Positions 33,582 to 42,390 are shown, counted from the first letter of the stretch. The stretch: 64,000 bases of DNA from Actinoplanes ianthinogenes (GCF_018324205.1 NZ_AP023356.1:1550001-1614000); one strand, 5' to 3'. The notes: generated by a model not told the origin, from the letters alone. Made by a program: numbers and translations.

Positions 33582-34565
33582 TCAGTTGGTGGCCAGCGAC
33601 AGGGCGTACTCCGGCCACCACCGGCCGGCCGGTGGGGCGCCGGCGCCGCATTCGCCGTCCGACTCGCCGGGCCGTTTCACCCACAGGTACGCGTCGACCC
33701 GGTCGTGACCGGTCTGCGTGGTCGGGGCCGGGCCCAGCGCCCGCCCCGGCGGGTTGCACCAGTGCCCGTCCCCGGAGTCCGCGGTCGCCGGGCCGTTCCC
33801 GTTCCGGCTGGTGTCGATCACGAAGTGCTTGCCGCCCAGCTCGTCGGAGATCGCCGTGCCGTACCCGATGTTCGCCTCGGTGGTCTCGAAGTTCGCCACG
33901 TTCAGGCTGAACCCGTCGGCGTCGGCCACCCCGGCCCGGCGCAGCGCGTCCACCACCCGATCCACGTCCTTGACCCAGCCGGGGTTGCCGCCGTCCAGAT
34001 AGACCCGCACCCCCGGATCCGCCTTGAACGCCCGGATCGCCTCCCCGAGCAGGCCGTACCGCTCCCCCGCGGCCGCCTCGGACAGGCACCCTTGCAGCAC
34101 GTGCGTCACCGCGTCCGGCTCCAGCACGACCAGCGCCGGCGACCCGTGCACCGCACCGGCCAGCTGCCCGATCCAGTCCCGGTACGCCGCCGCGTCCGGC
34201 GCGCCGCCCCCGGAGTGCCCGCCGCAGTCCCGCTGCGGCACCCAGTACGCGACCAGCACCGGCGTCCGCCCGGCCGCCGCGGCCGCGGTCACCAGATTCC
34301 GGGCCCGGTCGGCGAACCCGGGATCGGCGTCGGCGAACCACACCGCGGCCGGCTCGTCGGCGATCCGCCGCAGCGCCGCCGCGTCCCCGGGCCGGCCCGC
34401 CGACTCCCAGGTCCGCACCTGCGCCGCGGCCGCCCCGGCCGGGTCCACATAGAACTGCTCGACCGGTGGCGCGGGCACCGGATCGGGCCGGGACCCGGCC
34501 TCGACCGTGCAGGCCGCGAGGCCCCCGCACACGACAACGGCCAGGACCGCGGAACGAACTCTCAT
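33582..34565 (-). CDS. Glycoside hydrolase family 6 lipoprotein (endo/exo-glucanase)
   Basis: A 327-residue secreted lipoprotein: signal peptide with lipobox LAAC (Cys19), then the GH6 barrel. Catalytic-region motifs are VAYWVPQRDCGGHS (acid Asp113), VVLEPDAV (Asp151), LDGGNPGW and VIDTSRNGNGP. GH6 enzymes invert beta-1,4-glucans. It may trim cellulose or the glucan made by CslA, whose operon ends 2.5 kb away. No carbohydrate-binding module is present. Confidence 0.9.
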   Translation of the reverse strand: MRVRSAVLAVVVCGGLAACTVEAGSRPDPVPAPPVEQFYVDPAGAAAAQVRTWESAGRPGDAAALRRIADEPAAVWFADADPGFADRARNLVTAAAAAGRTPVLVAYWVPQRDCGGHSGGGAPDAAAYRDWIGQLAGAVHGSPALVVLEPDAVTHVLQGCLSEAAAGERYGLLGEAIRAFKADPGVRVYLDGGNPGWVKDVDRVVDALRRAGVADADGFSLNVANFETTEANIGYGTAISDELGGKHFVIDTSRNGNGPATADSGDGHWCNPPGRALGPAPTTQTGHDRVDAYLWVKRPGESDGECGAGAPPAGRWWPEYALSLATN

Positions 34566-34580
34566 GGCTCCTAATTCATC

Positions 34581-35312
34581 TCAGCGCACCGACCGGGCCA
34601 CCTCGCTCGCCTCCTCGAGGGTGGCAAGTCCCTCCAGCCGGTAGGTGACGGATCCGGTCGTCCAGATCAGCGACGGACCGGCGAGGCGGGCGGTCTCGGT
34701 CCGGGTCACGCCGTCCCGGTCGACGTACCTGACCGGATGCGGCGCGGCCAGCCACACCGCGACGTCACCGACGCCCTCCACCCACTGCCCGTCCGGCGCC
34801 GTCTTCAGGAACACCGGGTCCACCATCCCGTCGAACTGGTCAAAACGCACGGTACCGCCCCGGTAGAGGAGGGTGACCACACGCGGCGCGCCGTTTTTGT
34901 CCGGATCGGCGAGAAGCACCCGGTCGGGCGACCCGAGCTTCTCCGGCACCACGACCGGGAACGCCGCCCTCGCCCGGGCCTGCGCCAGCCCGGCGGCCTC
35001 CTGCGACGGCAGCGGGCTCGGCGTCGCGGGCAGCGCGCCGTGCGGCTCGTCGCGCAGTTCGATGCCGGCCACCCGGAGCAGCCCGCCGACCGCGTCCAGG
35101 ACCGCGGCACGGGCCGGCGAGATCGCCGCCACCGCGAGGACCAGGGCCGCGACGACCGCGGACAGATAGAACCGGGCGCGATGCCGGCGCGGCGCGGGGC
35201 GAGCCAGGCGCGCCCGGACCGCTTGCCGCTGATCAAGGGCTTCCGGTACGACGTAAGCCCGCCCGAGGTCCCGGAGCTCCGCGACCAGCTCCTCGTAGTC
35301 CCGCTCAGACAC
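34581..35312 (-). CDS. Membrane protein, probable anti-sigma partner
   Basis: A 243-residue protein overlapping the upstream sigma gene by 8 bases. It has a cytosolic N-terminus (1-46) with a charged helical segment, a membrane helix (about 48-70), and an exported domain (about 90-243) with a DUF4367-like beta pattern (VVTLLYRGGTVRFDQFDG, TTGSVTYRLEG). The architecture is that of an ECF anti-sigma factor, although the usual zinc-binding HxxxCxxC is absent. Confidence 0.7.
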   Translation of the reverse strand: MSERDYEELVAELRDLGRAYVVPEALDQRQAVRARLARPAPRRHRARFYLSAVVAALVLAVAAISPARAAVLDAVGGLLRVAGIELRDEPHGALPATPSPLPSQEAAGLAQARARAAFPVVVPEKLGSPDRVLLADPDKNGAPRVVTLLYRGGTVRFDQFDGMVDPVFLKTAPDGQWVEGVGDVAVWLAAPHPVRYVDRDGVTRTETARLAGPSLIWTTGSVTYRLEGLATLEEASEVARSVR

Positions 35313-35868
35313 CGGGCACCTCCCCCACCGGCATCCGGTCGCGCAGCTTCCCGAGCGCCCGGGCGGTCCGCGACTTGACGGTCCCGCGCGGCAACCCGAG
35401 GGTCATCGCGGTCTCCGCCTCGGACAGCTCCAGCAGGTATCGGCAGACCAGCACGTCCCGGTCCCGGGCGTCGAGGGCGCGCAAGTGGTCGAGCAGCAGC
35501 CGCCGCCGTTCCCCGGCCACCGCCGTCTCGGCCGGGTCGGGCTCCACCGGATCGGGCCCGGCCCGCACCCCGAAGCGTTGCAGGAGTCCGTCCCGCCGCC
35601 GCCGGGACCGCACCAGGTTCCGGGTCTCGTTCGCCACGATCGCCAGCAGCCACGCCTTGAACCCGGCCTCGCCCCGATATCGCCCCAGCTGCCGGTACGC
35701 CTTCACGAACGCCTCCTGCACCACGTCGTCCGCGTCGGCGCCGGCCCCGAGCAGCACGGCCGCCCGGTGCGCGGGCGCGGTGCAGTGCCCGACCAGGATC
35801 TCGTACGCGTCCAGGTCCCCCGCGCGCGCCCGGGCCACCACGGCCGCCTCATCCACCACCACGTACAT
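35305..35868 (-). CDS. ECF RNA polymerase sigma factor
   Basis: A 187-residue sigma factor: region 2 DADDVVQEAFVKAYRQLGRYRGEAGFKAWLLAIVANETRNLVR and region 4 DRDVLVCRYLLELSEAETAMTLGLPRGTVKSRTARALGKL. It is co-transcribed with its probable anti-sigma factor and divergent from a lipoprotein gene across a 38-bp palindrome. Confidence 0.9.
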   Translation of the reverse strand: MYVVVDEAAVVARARAGDLDAYEILVGHCTAPAHRAAVLLGAGADADDVVQEAFVKAYRQLGRYRGEAGFKAWLLAIVANETRNLVRSRRRRDGLLQRFGVRAGPDPVEPDPAETAVAGERRRLLLDHLRALDARDRDVLVCRYLLELSEAETAMTLGLPRGTVKSRTARALGKLRDRMPVGEVPGV

Positions 35869-35871
35869 AGG

Positions 35872-35909
35872 ACACCACCGATCGGGAACCGGTTCCCGGC
35901 CGGTGGTGT
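35872..35909. promoter_or_regulatory. 38-bp near-perfect palindrome in a divergent promoter
   Basis: The inner GGGAACCGGTTCCC (35884-35897) is perfect, and outer arms ACACCACCG / CGGTGGTGT flank it with three unpaired bases on each side. Both GGAAC boxes resemble the -35 element of ECF promoters, so the site could serve both the sigma operon and the lipoprotein gene. Confidence 0.65.
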
Positions 35910-35918
35910 CACCGGTAC

Positions 35919-37118
35919 ATGACGACTCGCCGGAACTTCCTCCTGCTCGCCGGGACCGGGCTCGCGCTGGGCGCGGCCGGCTGCCGGGACACCGCCACCC
36001 CGCCCGCCACGGCGACCGCGCCGGACGTGTTGCTCGCCGAGACCGGCCGGGGGCTGGTGCGGCTGACCCCGCAGGGGACCGTCGACTACGGGCCCGCGGC
36101 GGTGCTGAGCAGTGACGGGGCGCGGCTCGCGGTCGTACGGGAAGGGGTCTTGTCGCTGATCGCGACCGGGACCGGGGAGACGATCGGGACCACCGGCGTG
36201 CCGGCGGGCTGGCTGCCGCGGGTGGCGTCGCCGGACGGGCGCGCCTGTGCGCTGAGCCGGACCGCGGAGAGCGTGGTGCCGCAGGGCCGGGAGCGGACCT
36301 CGCTGCTGGTCGTGGTGGACGGGCGCACGCGGGAGTACGACCTGCCCGGGGTGGTCGAGCCGGACGCGTTCAGCGGCGACGCGAATGCCCTGTTCGTGCT
36401 GGAGTGGCAGCCGTCCGGAGCGCCGGACCACTATCGGGTACGGGTGCTCGACCTGGGCAGCGGGAAGGTGGCGCCGCTGAACACCCGGGCCAAGGTGCCG
36501 GTGCCGAACGGGGCCGAGGAGCAGATGCGCGGCGAGGGGCGGCAGGCGGTGGCGGCCGGGAACCTGCTGCTCACGCTCTATACGCACCAGCCCGGGCACC
36601 GGCACACCCGGGACCTGCTCTCCGGGCGGCCGGGCAACGCGCACGCGTTCGTGCACGTCCTGCACCTGGCCGACCGGTGGGCCTACTGCCTGGACCTGCC
36701 GCACCCGTTCGGCGAGGGGCCGGCGGCCGGGCACGCGATCGCGGCGGACGCCGAGGGCCTCGCCGTGGTGGACGGCACCAGCGGGCAGATCGCCTACGCG
36801 AACCTGGAGACGCTGACGATCGACCGGACCGGACCGGCGCAGATCCCGGCCGGGACGGCGGCGGCGCTCGCCTTCACCGGCGATCGGCGTGCCCTGGCCG
36901 GGGCCGGGGACCGGGTCAGCGTGCTGGACCGGACCTCGGGCGCGGTCACCGGCGGCTGGCACGTCCCGGCCCCGCTGCTCGGGCTGGGCCTGAGCCGGGA
37001 CGGCGCCCGCGTCTACGCCGGCACCACCGGAGCGGTCCACTGGCTGGACGCGACGACCGGCACCCCGCTCGGCCAGGTCGAGGTGCAGGGGCTGACCACC
37101 CTCCGCCACGTGGCCTGA
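35919..37118 (+). CDS. Tat-exported lipoprotein with beta-propeller repeats
   Basis: A 399-residue protein. It has a twin-arginine signal TTRRNFLLLAG with lipobox AAGC, then a series of WD40/YVTN-like strands (DGARLAVV, DANALFVLEW, DRRALAGAGDRVSVLD, DGARVYAGTTGAVHWLD) that would form one propeller. No enzyme motif is seen. It is probably anchored outside the membrane and may be a target or sensor of the divergent ECF system. Confidence 0.75.
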   Translation: MTTRRNFLLLAGTGLALGAAGCRDTATPPATATAPDVLLAETGRGLVRLTPQGTVDYGPAAVLSSDGARLAVVREGVLSLIATGTGETIGTTGVPAGWLPRVASPDGRACALSRTAESVVPQGRERTSLLVVVDGRTREYDLPGVVEPDAFSGDANALFVLEWQPSGAPDHYRVRVLDLGSGKVAPLNTRAKVPVPNGAEEQMRGEGRQAVAAGNLLLTLYTHQPGHRHTRDLLSGRPGNAHAFVHVLHLADRWAYCLDLPHPFGEGPAAGHAIAADAEGLAVVDGTSGQIAYANLETLTIDRTGPAQIPAGTAAALAFTGDRRALAGAGDRVSVLDRTSGAVTGGWHVPAPLLGLGLSRDGARVYAGTTGAVHWLDATTGTPLGQVEVQGLTTLRHVA

Positions 37119-37149
37119 CGGCTCAGGGCCGCAGCGGCGAGGCGCGCCC

Positions 37150-37600
37150 CTCAAGGCCGCGGCCCGCCCGCCGGCGCGCGGCCCAGCGACCCGCAGCCAG
37201 CCCGCCGGGCAGGCGGCCTCAGCGACCGGCGGGCAGGCGGCGCGGGGTTTCAGCGCACCGCGCCTGCGGGCAGGCGCGCTCAGAGACCGGCAACACGCCC
37301 GTCGGACGCGGGATCTCAGCGCACCGCGCCCGCCGAGCAGGCGGCCTCAGCGACCCGCAGCCAGCCAGCCGGGCGCGGGGTCCCAGCGCACCGCGCCCGC
37401 CGGGCAGGCGCGCTCAGAGACCGGCAACACGCCCGTCGGGCGCGGGGTCCCAGCGCACCGCGCCCGGCGGACAGGCGGCCTCAGCGACCGGCAGCACGCC
37501 CGTCGGGCGCGGGGTCTCAGCGCACCGCGCCCGGCGGACAGGCGGCCTCAGCGACCGGCAGCACGCCCGTCGGGGGCGGGGTTTCAGCGCACCGCGGCGG
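37150..37600 (+). repeat. 66-67-bp GC-rich tandem repeat array
   Basis: CAGCGCACCG boxes at 37251, 37317, 37384, 37451, 37518 and 37585 give periods of 66-67 bp. Units contain self-complementary pieces such as CGCCCGTCGGGCG and GCCCGCCGGGC, but no CCAGC/GCTGG hairpin, so this is a different family from the 63-64-bp arrays. It fills the gap between converging genes and runs to the TetR stop. No gene is seen. Confidence 0.88.
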
Positions 37601-38186
37601 CGGTCAGGCGGCTGTCGATCGCGATGCGGGCCCGTTCGTAGGGCCAGGGGTCGTCGTGCAGGAGCGACATGGCGTTCGCGGTCTCCAGGAACGCGATCAG
37701 CTCGAACGCGAGCTGGCCGGGATCGGTGGCGGGGACGAGGTCGCCTAGGTCGCGGGCTTCCGTGACGGTTTGCTCGACGAGGTCGCGCCACTGGCGGGCG
37801 GCGGCGGCGATCGCGTCACGGACCCGGCCGGGGCGGGCGTCGAACTCGGCGGTGACCGCGAAGAAGAAGCAGCCGCCCGGGAAGACCCGGCGCTGCGAGT
37901 AACTCAGCCAGCTGTCGCAGAGCCGGCGCAACCGCGTCACTCCGGGCGGCACGGTCAGCGCGGGCCGGACGACCTCGGCGAGGTAGACGTCCGCCGCGAC
38001 CGCGACGGTGGCCAGTTGGAGCTCCTCCTTCGAACCGAAGAAGCCGAACAGGCCGCTCTTGCTCACCCCGGCAACGCCCGCCAGGCGGCCGATCGACAAG
38101 CCCTCCAGGCCGTCCCGCGAGGCGATGTCCGCCGCCTGGCGCAGGATCACCCGCCGCGCCTCCTCGTCCCGTGGCCGCCCCGCCAT
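37584..38186 (-). CDS. TetR-family regulator
   Basis: A 200-residue regulator from ATG 38186. The N-terminal HTH is GLEGLSIGRLAGVAGVSKSGLFGFFGSKEEL. The C-terminal ligand domain has the pattern PGGCFFFAVTAEFDARPGRVRD, found in the YxaF/LmrA-like C-terminal domain (TetR_C_16/LmrA class). It is divergent from the 38302 gene and likely controls it. The last codon touches the 67-bp repeat array. Confidence 0.88.
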   Translation of the reverse strand: MAGRPRDEEARRVILRQAADIASRDGLEGLSIGRLAGVAGVSKSGLFGFFGSKEELQLATVAVAADVYLAEVVRPALTVPPGVTRLRRLCDSWLSYSQRRVFPGGCFFFAVTAEFDARPGRVRDAIAAAARQWRDLVEQTVTEARDLGDLVPATDPGQLAFELIAFLETANAMSLLHDDPWPYERARIAIDSRLTAAAVR

Positions 38187-38203
38187 CGCCACCCTTTCCC
38201 GCA

Positions 38204-38280
38204 CGAACGTTCGGTCGCACTATAGCGGCGACTCCCCCGGCGTGTTACGTTGCGAAGCAATTTTCAGCACGATCGTTCGT
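38204..38280. promoter_or_regulatory. Paired TetR operators
   Basis: CGAACGTTCG (38204-38213, perfect) and ACGATCGTTCGT (38269-38280, one mismatch) share the core ACGAACGTTCGT-like symmetry. They flank the divergent promoters of the TetR gene and the 38302 gene. Confidence 0.7.
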
Positions 38281-38301
38281 ACATTAAATGGGGGGTTGAT
38301 C

Positions 38302-38934
38302 TTGTTACGGACACGATGGATCGCGGGGCCGGACGCTGACGCCGTGGGACCGGTGCTGGTCAGCGTCACCGACTTCCGGGCGGGGCGGCGCCGGGAGCTG
38401 GGCGGCATCTACCGGGCCGGACTGGGGCTGCGCCGGGAGTGGCCGCGGCTGCCGGGCGCCGTGGGTCTGTGGTTGTGGACCATGCCGTGGCAGGGCCGGT
38501 GCGGCGCGGTGTCGGTGTGGCGGGACGAAGCGGCTCTGCACGGGTTCGTCGGGCGGCCGGACCACGTCCGGATCATGCGGCGCTACCGGGATCGCGGGCA
38601 GACCAGGTCGGCCGTCTGGACCGCGCGGCCGGACCCCGACCCGCGGCCGAGCCTCGACGCGAGGCTGGATCTCGACGCAAGGCGGGGCCTCGACGCGCGG
38701 CCGGACCCCGAGGCGGGGCTGGATCTCGACGCAAGGCGGGGCCTCGACGCGCGGCCGGACCCCGAGGCGGGGCTGGATCTCGACGCAAGGCGGGGCCTCG
38801 ACGCAAGGCGGGGCCTCGACGCAAGGCGGGGCCTCGACGCGAGGCTGGACCTCGACGCGCGGCTGGACCTCGACGTGGTCTGGGTGACGGCGCGGTGGTT
38901 TTTGGCCGGCAACGATGTGCCGCACCCGGCGTGA
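38302..38934 (+). CDS. Monooxygenase-like small protein with repeat-expanded C-terminus
   Basis: A 210-residue protein. The start TTG 38302 is chosen because GGGGGG ends six bases upstream. Residues 1-105 (VSVTDFRAGRR, GLWLWTMPWQGRCGAVSVWRDEAALHGFVG, HVRIMRRYRDRG) resemble DUF3291/ABM-type dimeric alpha-beta barrel proteins. Residues about 115-192 are an in-frame minisatellite of LDARRG and RPDPEAGLDLDARRG units. The last 20 residues (VVWVTARWFLAGNDVPHPA) look non-repetitive and original. Function unknown; controlled by the divergent TetR. Confidence 0.65.
   Translation: MLRTRWIAGPDADAVGPVLVSVTDFRAGRRRELGGIYRAGLGLRREWPRLPGAVGLWLWTMPWQGRCGAVSVWRDEAALHGFVGRPDHVRIMRRYRDRGQTRSAVWTARPDPDPRPSLDARLDLDARRGLDARPDPEAGLDLDARRGLDARPDPEAGLDLDARRGLDARRGLDARRGLDARLDLDARLDLDVVWVTARWFLAGNDVPHPA
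38650..38878 (+). repeat. 54-bp and 18-bp coding minisatellite
   Basis: A 54-bp unit (18 codons) is repeated twice, with AGGCGGGGCT at 38711 and 38765. An 18-bp unit with GACGCAAGG follows at 38782, 38800 and 38818. All are multiples of three and keep the frame open. Confidence 0.9.
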
Positions 38935-38961
38935 AACCTCAGGCGGGCCCGATCCCGGCCG

Positions 38962-40482
38962 ATGGATGCGCTCGTGCTGTTCCGTGCCTACGCCGCGATC
39001 ACCACCCTGCTGGTGGTGACCTATCTGGCGTGGCCCTTCGAGCTGCGGCAGTGGCCCTTCCTCGCGGTCAGCCTGGCGGCCCTGCCCGCGGTGGTCGCCG
39101 CGCTGCGCCGGGCGCCGGCCGGGAGCCGGGCACCGTGGTGGCTGATGCTGGCCGCGATGGTGCTCTACAACATCGGCAACCTGATCTGGATCTGGCTGGC
39201 CACGGTCGGCGGGCGCGCCACCGGTGACGGCAGCGTCGCCGACGTGCTGTTCTCCGTGGGCGGGGCGTTGCTGCTGGCCGGGGCGCTCGTGCTGGTCCGG
39301 CGGCGCGGCCGGGGCGACATCGGCGGGGTGATCGACGCGGTGATCACCGCGGTCGCGCTCGGCGGCGTGCTCTGGGACGCGGTGCTGCTGCCCGCGTACC
39401 TGGCGCAGCACCTGTCACCGCTGCGGGAGGTCGCGGCGTTCCTGGACCTGCTGGTGCTCAGTGGCACGCTGGGCGCGATGCTGCGCATCTCCTGGTTGCC
39501 GGCCGGGCGGTCGGCGTCGGTCCGGCTGTTCGCCGCCGGGATCGCGATAACCCTGGCCGGCAAGATCGTCGCGCCGCTGGCCGTGGACGCCGACGGGGTC
39601 CGGGCGGACTGGACGAACATGTGGTACCTCGCCGCGTACGCGGCGCTGGGCTGCGCGGCGCTGCACCCGTCGGTCGCCACCGTGGTCACCGTCAGGCAGG
39701 CGCCGGACGACGACCTGAGCCGCGGGCGGCTGTCCTTCCTCGGGGCGATGCTGGCGCTCACGCCGCTGGTCGGTGGCGGCCGGGCGATCCTGGGGCTGCC
39801 GGTGGACGGCGAACTCATCGCCCTGTCGTCGGCGGCGCTGGTCCCCCTGGTGATGGTCCGGATCGCCCGGCTCGCGGCCCAGCGCCGGGCCGCCGAGCAG
39901 GCCCTGCACCGCCTGGCCACCCGCGACGCCCTGACCGGCCTGCCCAACCGGGCCGCCTGCCTGGACCTGCTGGCCACCACCCTGCCCGTGGTCGTCACGG
40001 CATCCCCTACATCCCCCCGCACCACGCGGCCCTCGGACGGATCCCCCGCCGTGGGCGCTTCACCGGCCACCGCCGCCTCCGGCGATCAACTGGCGGTGCT
40101 CTTCTGCGACCTCGACGGCTTCAAGCCGGTGAACGACCGGCTCGGGCACGCGGCCGGGGACGAGCTGCTGGTCGCGGTGGCGGACCGGCTGCGCGGCTGC
40201 GTCCGCGAGGGCGATCTGGTGAGCCGTTTCGGCGGGGACGAGTTCGTGCTGGTCTGCCACGGTCCGGGCGCGGTCACGGCGGTGAGCGACCGGATCGCCG
40301 CGATGACCACCGAGCCGTTCGTCGCCGGTGGGGAGCAGGTCCGGATCGGGGTCAGCGTCGGCGCCGCCGGGGCACGTGCCGGTGACACCGTCGACGACCT
40401 GGTCCGCCGCGCCGACCTGGCGATGTACGAGGCCAAGAAGTCCAAGTCGGTCGGCACCCTCAGTCTGGTCCTGGCGGCCTGA
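38962..40482 (+). CDS. Membrane diguanylate cyclase (GGDEF)
   Basis: A 506-residue protein. About eight membrane helices (1-305) form a sensory unit; the GGDEF domain follows, with the catalytic RFGGDEF (GGDEF at 424-428) and an intact product-inhibition site REGD (415-418). It should make cyclic di-GMP from GTP. No EAL domain is attached. Between the first and second strands of the GGDEF fold lies a Ser/Thr/Pro-rich insertion of about 30 residues (around 352-380), absent from typical members. It starts 28 bases after the preceding gene. Confidence 0.9.
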   Translation: MDALVLFRAYAAITTLLVVTYLAWPFELRQWPFLAVSLAALPAVVAALRRAPAGSRAPWWLMLAAMVLYNIGNLIWIWLATVGGRATGDGSVADVLFSVGGALLLAGALVLVRRRGRGDIGGVIDAVITAVALGGVLWDAVLLPAYLAQHLSPLREVAAFLDLLVLSGTLGAMLRISWLPAGRSASVRLFAAGIAITLAGKIVAPLAVDADGVRADWTNMWYLAAYAALGCAALHPSVATVVTVRQAPDDDLSRGRLSFLGAMLALTPLVGGGRAILGLPVDGELIALSSAALVPLVMVRIARLAAQRRAAEQALHRLATRDALTGLPNRAACLDLLATTLPVVVTASPTSPRTTRPSDGSPAVGASPATAASGDQLAVLFCDLDGFKPVNDRLGHAAGDELLVAVADRLRGCVREGDLVSRFGGDEFVLVCHGPGAVTAVSDRIAAMTTEPFVAGGEQVRIGVSVGAAGARAGDTVDDLVRRADLAMYEAKKSKSVGTLSLVLAA

Positions 40483-40510
40483 CGGGGCGGGACGGTGCTC
40501 GGGGCGTACG

Positions 40511-41116
40511 CTAATCAGTTTTGCGGAAAACGTCCAAGAGGAACCATTCGTCCTCGTGGTGGATGACCCGGTCGAGGGATGGGCGGGCGGCCAGCTCGGC
40601 GTGGACCTGGAAGCCGTCGTAGTTGCCCGGGTTGTCGCGGTCGCGGAAGTGCGCGGCGAGCAGGTCGCCGCCCGGTTCCAGGCGGTCGAGCAGGCCGTCG
40701 AGCATCAGCTGGAGATCGGCGGCGGAGAGGTAGTAGAGCAGGTCGCCGACGACGATCAGGTCGAAGGTGCCGTCCGGCAGCTCGGCGGGGAGCAGGGCGC
40801 GGGAGACCTCGACGTTCGGCAGGGCGGCGGTGGCGGCGCGGGCCTGGACCACCGCCTCGGCCACGCAGTCGACCGCCACGACCTCGTCGCAGCGCGCCGC
40901 GAGCATCACGCTGAGCACGCCCACCGCGCAGCCCGGCTCGTAGCAGCGGCGGTACCGCTCGCGCGGCAGGCTGGCCATCGCGACCGCGTATTTGCGCTGG
41001 TCGCTCCATTTGGTGGCATTGTCCCAGGGGTCGTCCTTGGCCTCGTAGAGACCGATGAAGTGGTCGAGGGAGTAGGACGCCTCCGGCGGCGTGGCGTCAC
41101 CGTGGGTACGTGTCAC
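40511..41116 (-). CDS. SAM-dependent methyltransferase, NodS-like
   Basis: A 201-residue class I methyltransferase. The N-terminal HFIGLYEAKDDPWDNATKWSDQRKYA is the NodS-family lead-in; the SAM site is CYEPGCAVGVLSVMLAAR, then VVAVDCVAEAV and LIVVGDLLYYL. Relatives methylate amines on sugars or natural products, but the acceptor here is unknown. No sugar synthase is next to it. Confidence 0.85.
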   Translation of the reverse strand: MTRTHGDATPPEASYSLDHFIGLYEAKDDPWDNATKWSDQRKYAVAMASLPRERYRRCYEPGCAVGVLSVMLAARCDEVVAVDCVAEAVVQARAATAALPNVEVSRALLPAELPDGTFDLIVVGDLLYYLSAADLQLMLDGLLDRLEPGGDLLAAHFRDRDNPGNYDGFQVHAELAARPSLDRVIHHEDEWFLLDVFRKTD

Positions 41117-41135
41117 CCCGCGATTCTGCCTGACC

Positions 41136-42188
41136 TCACCGGGACTGGACGGTGAGGGCTCCCACCCCGTGCTCCGAGGCGAGCCGGATGCCGTCGTCGC
41201 CGCGACCGCTTCTGATCACCGCGGCCGGGGCCACGCCGTCGTCGGTGTCGCCGTAGACGGTGACCGATCCGGCGCCCCTGCGGAAGAAGGCGCGGACCGG
41301 GACCTCGCGGTCGGTGACGATCCGCCAGGTGCCGAGGCCGCCGCGTTCGACGATCCCGATCGCGTCGCGCTGGGTGGGCAGCACCAGGTCCATGGTGGCG
41401 GCGCCGCCGATCAGCACGATGTGGCCGGCCTGGCCGCCGGAGAGGTCGACCCGGGCCGTGCTGACCCCGCCGCGCATCGTGAACGACCAGCGGACCTTCT
41501 CGCTGAGCCGGATCTCCAGACTGGCCGAGCCGTTCCTGCGGCCGTTCGGCTCGACCGAGACGGTGACCCTGTCGTCGTCCACCGCGGCACGCGCCCTGAT
41601 CGTGCTGTCCTCGCCGACGCTGACCCGGACGACGTCGTCACCGATGTCGCCGACCAGGACCTGCAACTGGGCGACGCCGTCGGCGAGTTCGAGCGTGGCG
41701 GCCGCGGGGACCGCCGGCGGCGGGGTCGTCTTCTCGGCGCCACCCGGTGCGGCCGCCGAGGTGGGCGCGGCGGTCGGGCTGGGCGGCGGCGAGGTGCCGA
41801 TCGACACCGGAGGGCTGGTCGGCGGGACGGCGGCGGACGGCACCGGCAGCGGCGGGGCGGGCAGGCTGTCGATCGAGTCGTCACTGGCCGGGACCCGCAG
41901 GCGGGAGACGACCGCGAAGACCCCGCCGCCGACCAGGAGGAGCACGGCGAGCAGCAGGATCACCGGCTTGTAGTCCCGCTTGATCGCGAGGTCCGGCTCG
42001 ATGCCCGGATCGACGCGTACGGGCGGCGGAGCGCTCAGCCGGCGCGGATCCGTGCCGGGCAGCTCGTAGTGGTCGGCCGGCGGCCCGAGCCGGTGCGGCG
42101 CGTCGGGCCAGTAGTCGGAGATCCGGGGCAGGCCCGGTGGAAGTCTGGACGGGTCGTCGCCGGTCTCGGGCACTACTGGACTGTCCAC
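41136..42188 (-). CDS. Single-pass membrane protein with exported beta-rich domain
   Basis: A 350-residue protein. The start GTG 42188 is chosen for the GGAGAG four bases upstream; ATG 42257 is possible. There is a Pro-rich cytosolic N-terminus (1-65), a membrane helix (about 72-94), a Pro/Ser/Thr spacer (about 105-165) and an exported beta domain (about 170-350) with repeated short strands like the DUF4097 adhesin fold. It is probably at the cell surface; no enzyme motif is seen. It is divergent from another protein of the same layout. Confidence 0.65.
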   Translation of the reverse strand: MDSPVVPETGDDPSRLPPGLPRISDYWPDAPHRLGPPADHYELPGTDPRRLSAPPPVRVDPGIEPDLAIKRDYKPVILLLAVLLLVGGGVFAVVSRLRVPASDDSIDSLPAPPLPVPSAAVPPTSPPVSIGTSPPPSPTAAPTSAAAPGGAEKTTPPPAVPAAATLELADGVAQLQVLVGDIGDDVVRVSVGEDSTIRARAAVDDDRVTVSVEPNGRRNGSASLEIRLSEKVRWSFTMRGGVSTARVDLSGGQAGHIVLIGGAATMDLVLPTQRDAIGIVERGGLGTWRIVTDREVPVRAFFRRGAGSVTVYGDTDDGVAPAAVIRSGRGDDGIRLASEHGVGALTVQSR

Positions 42189-42390
42189 GCGGCTCTCCTC
42201 GCTGCGGCCACCCGGCACCCCATGTCCTCGCCGGGTGGTCCCTGGAGGTATACGCATCGATCCGCGCTTCGGTTCGGCCGCCGGACAAAGATTTGTCCCC
42301 GGTTCGGGCAAATTGATTGATCAACCTCTTGATATCCGTCAGCCGCCCGGGAAAGATTCGTTTGTCCAAGTTCAGCAGGAAGCGAAATAC

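Noticed and set aside
40511-41116. Nodulation gene nodS proper
   Set aside because: Only the methyltransferase family matches; no chitooligosaccharide synthase or other nod genes are near.
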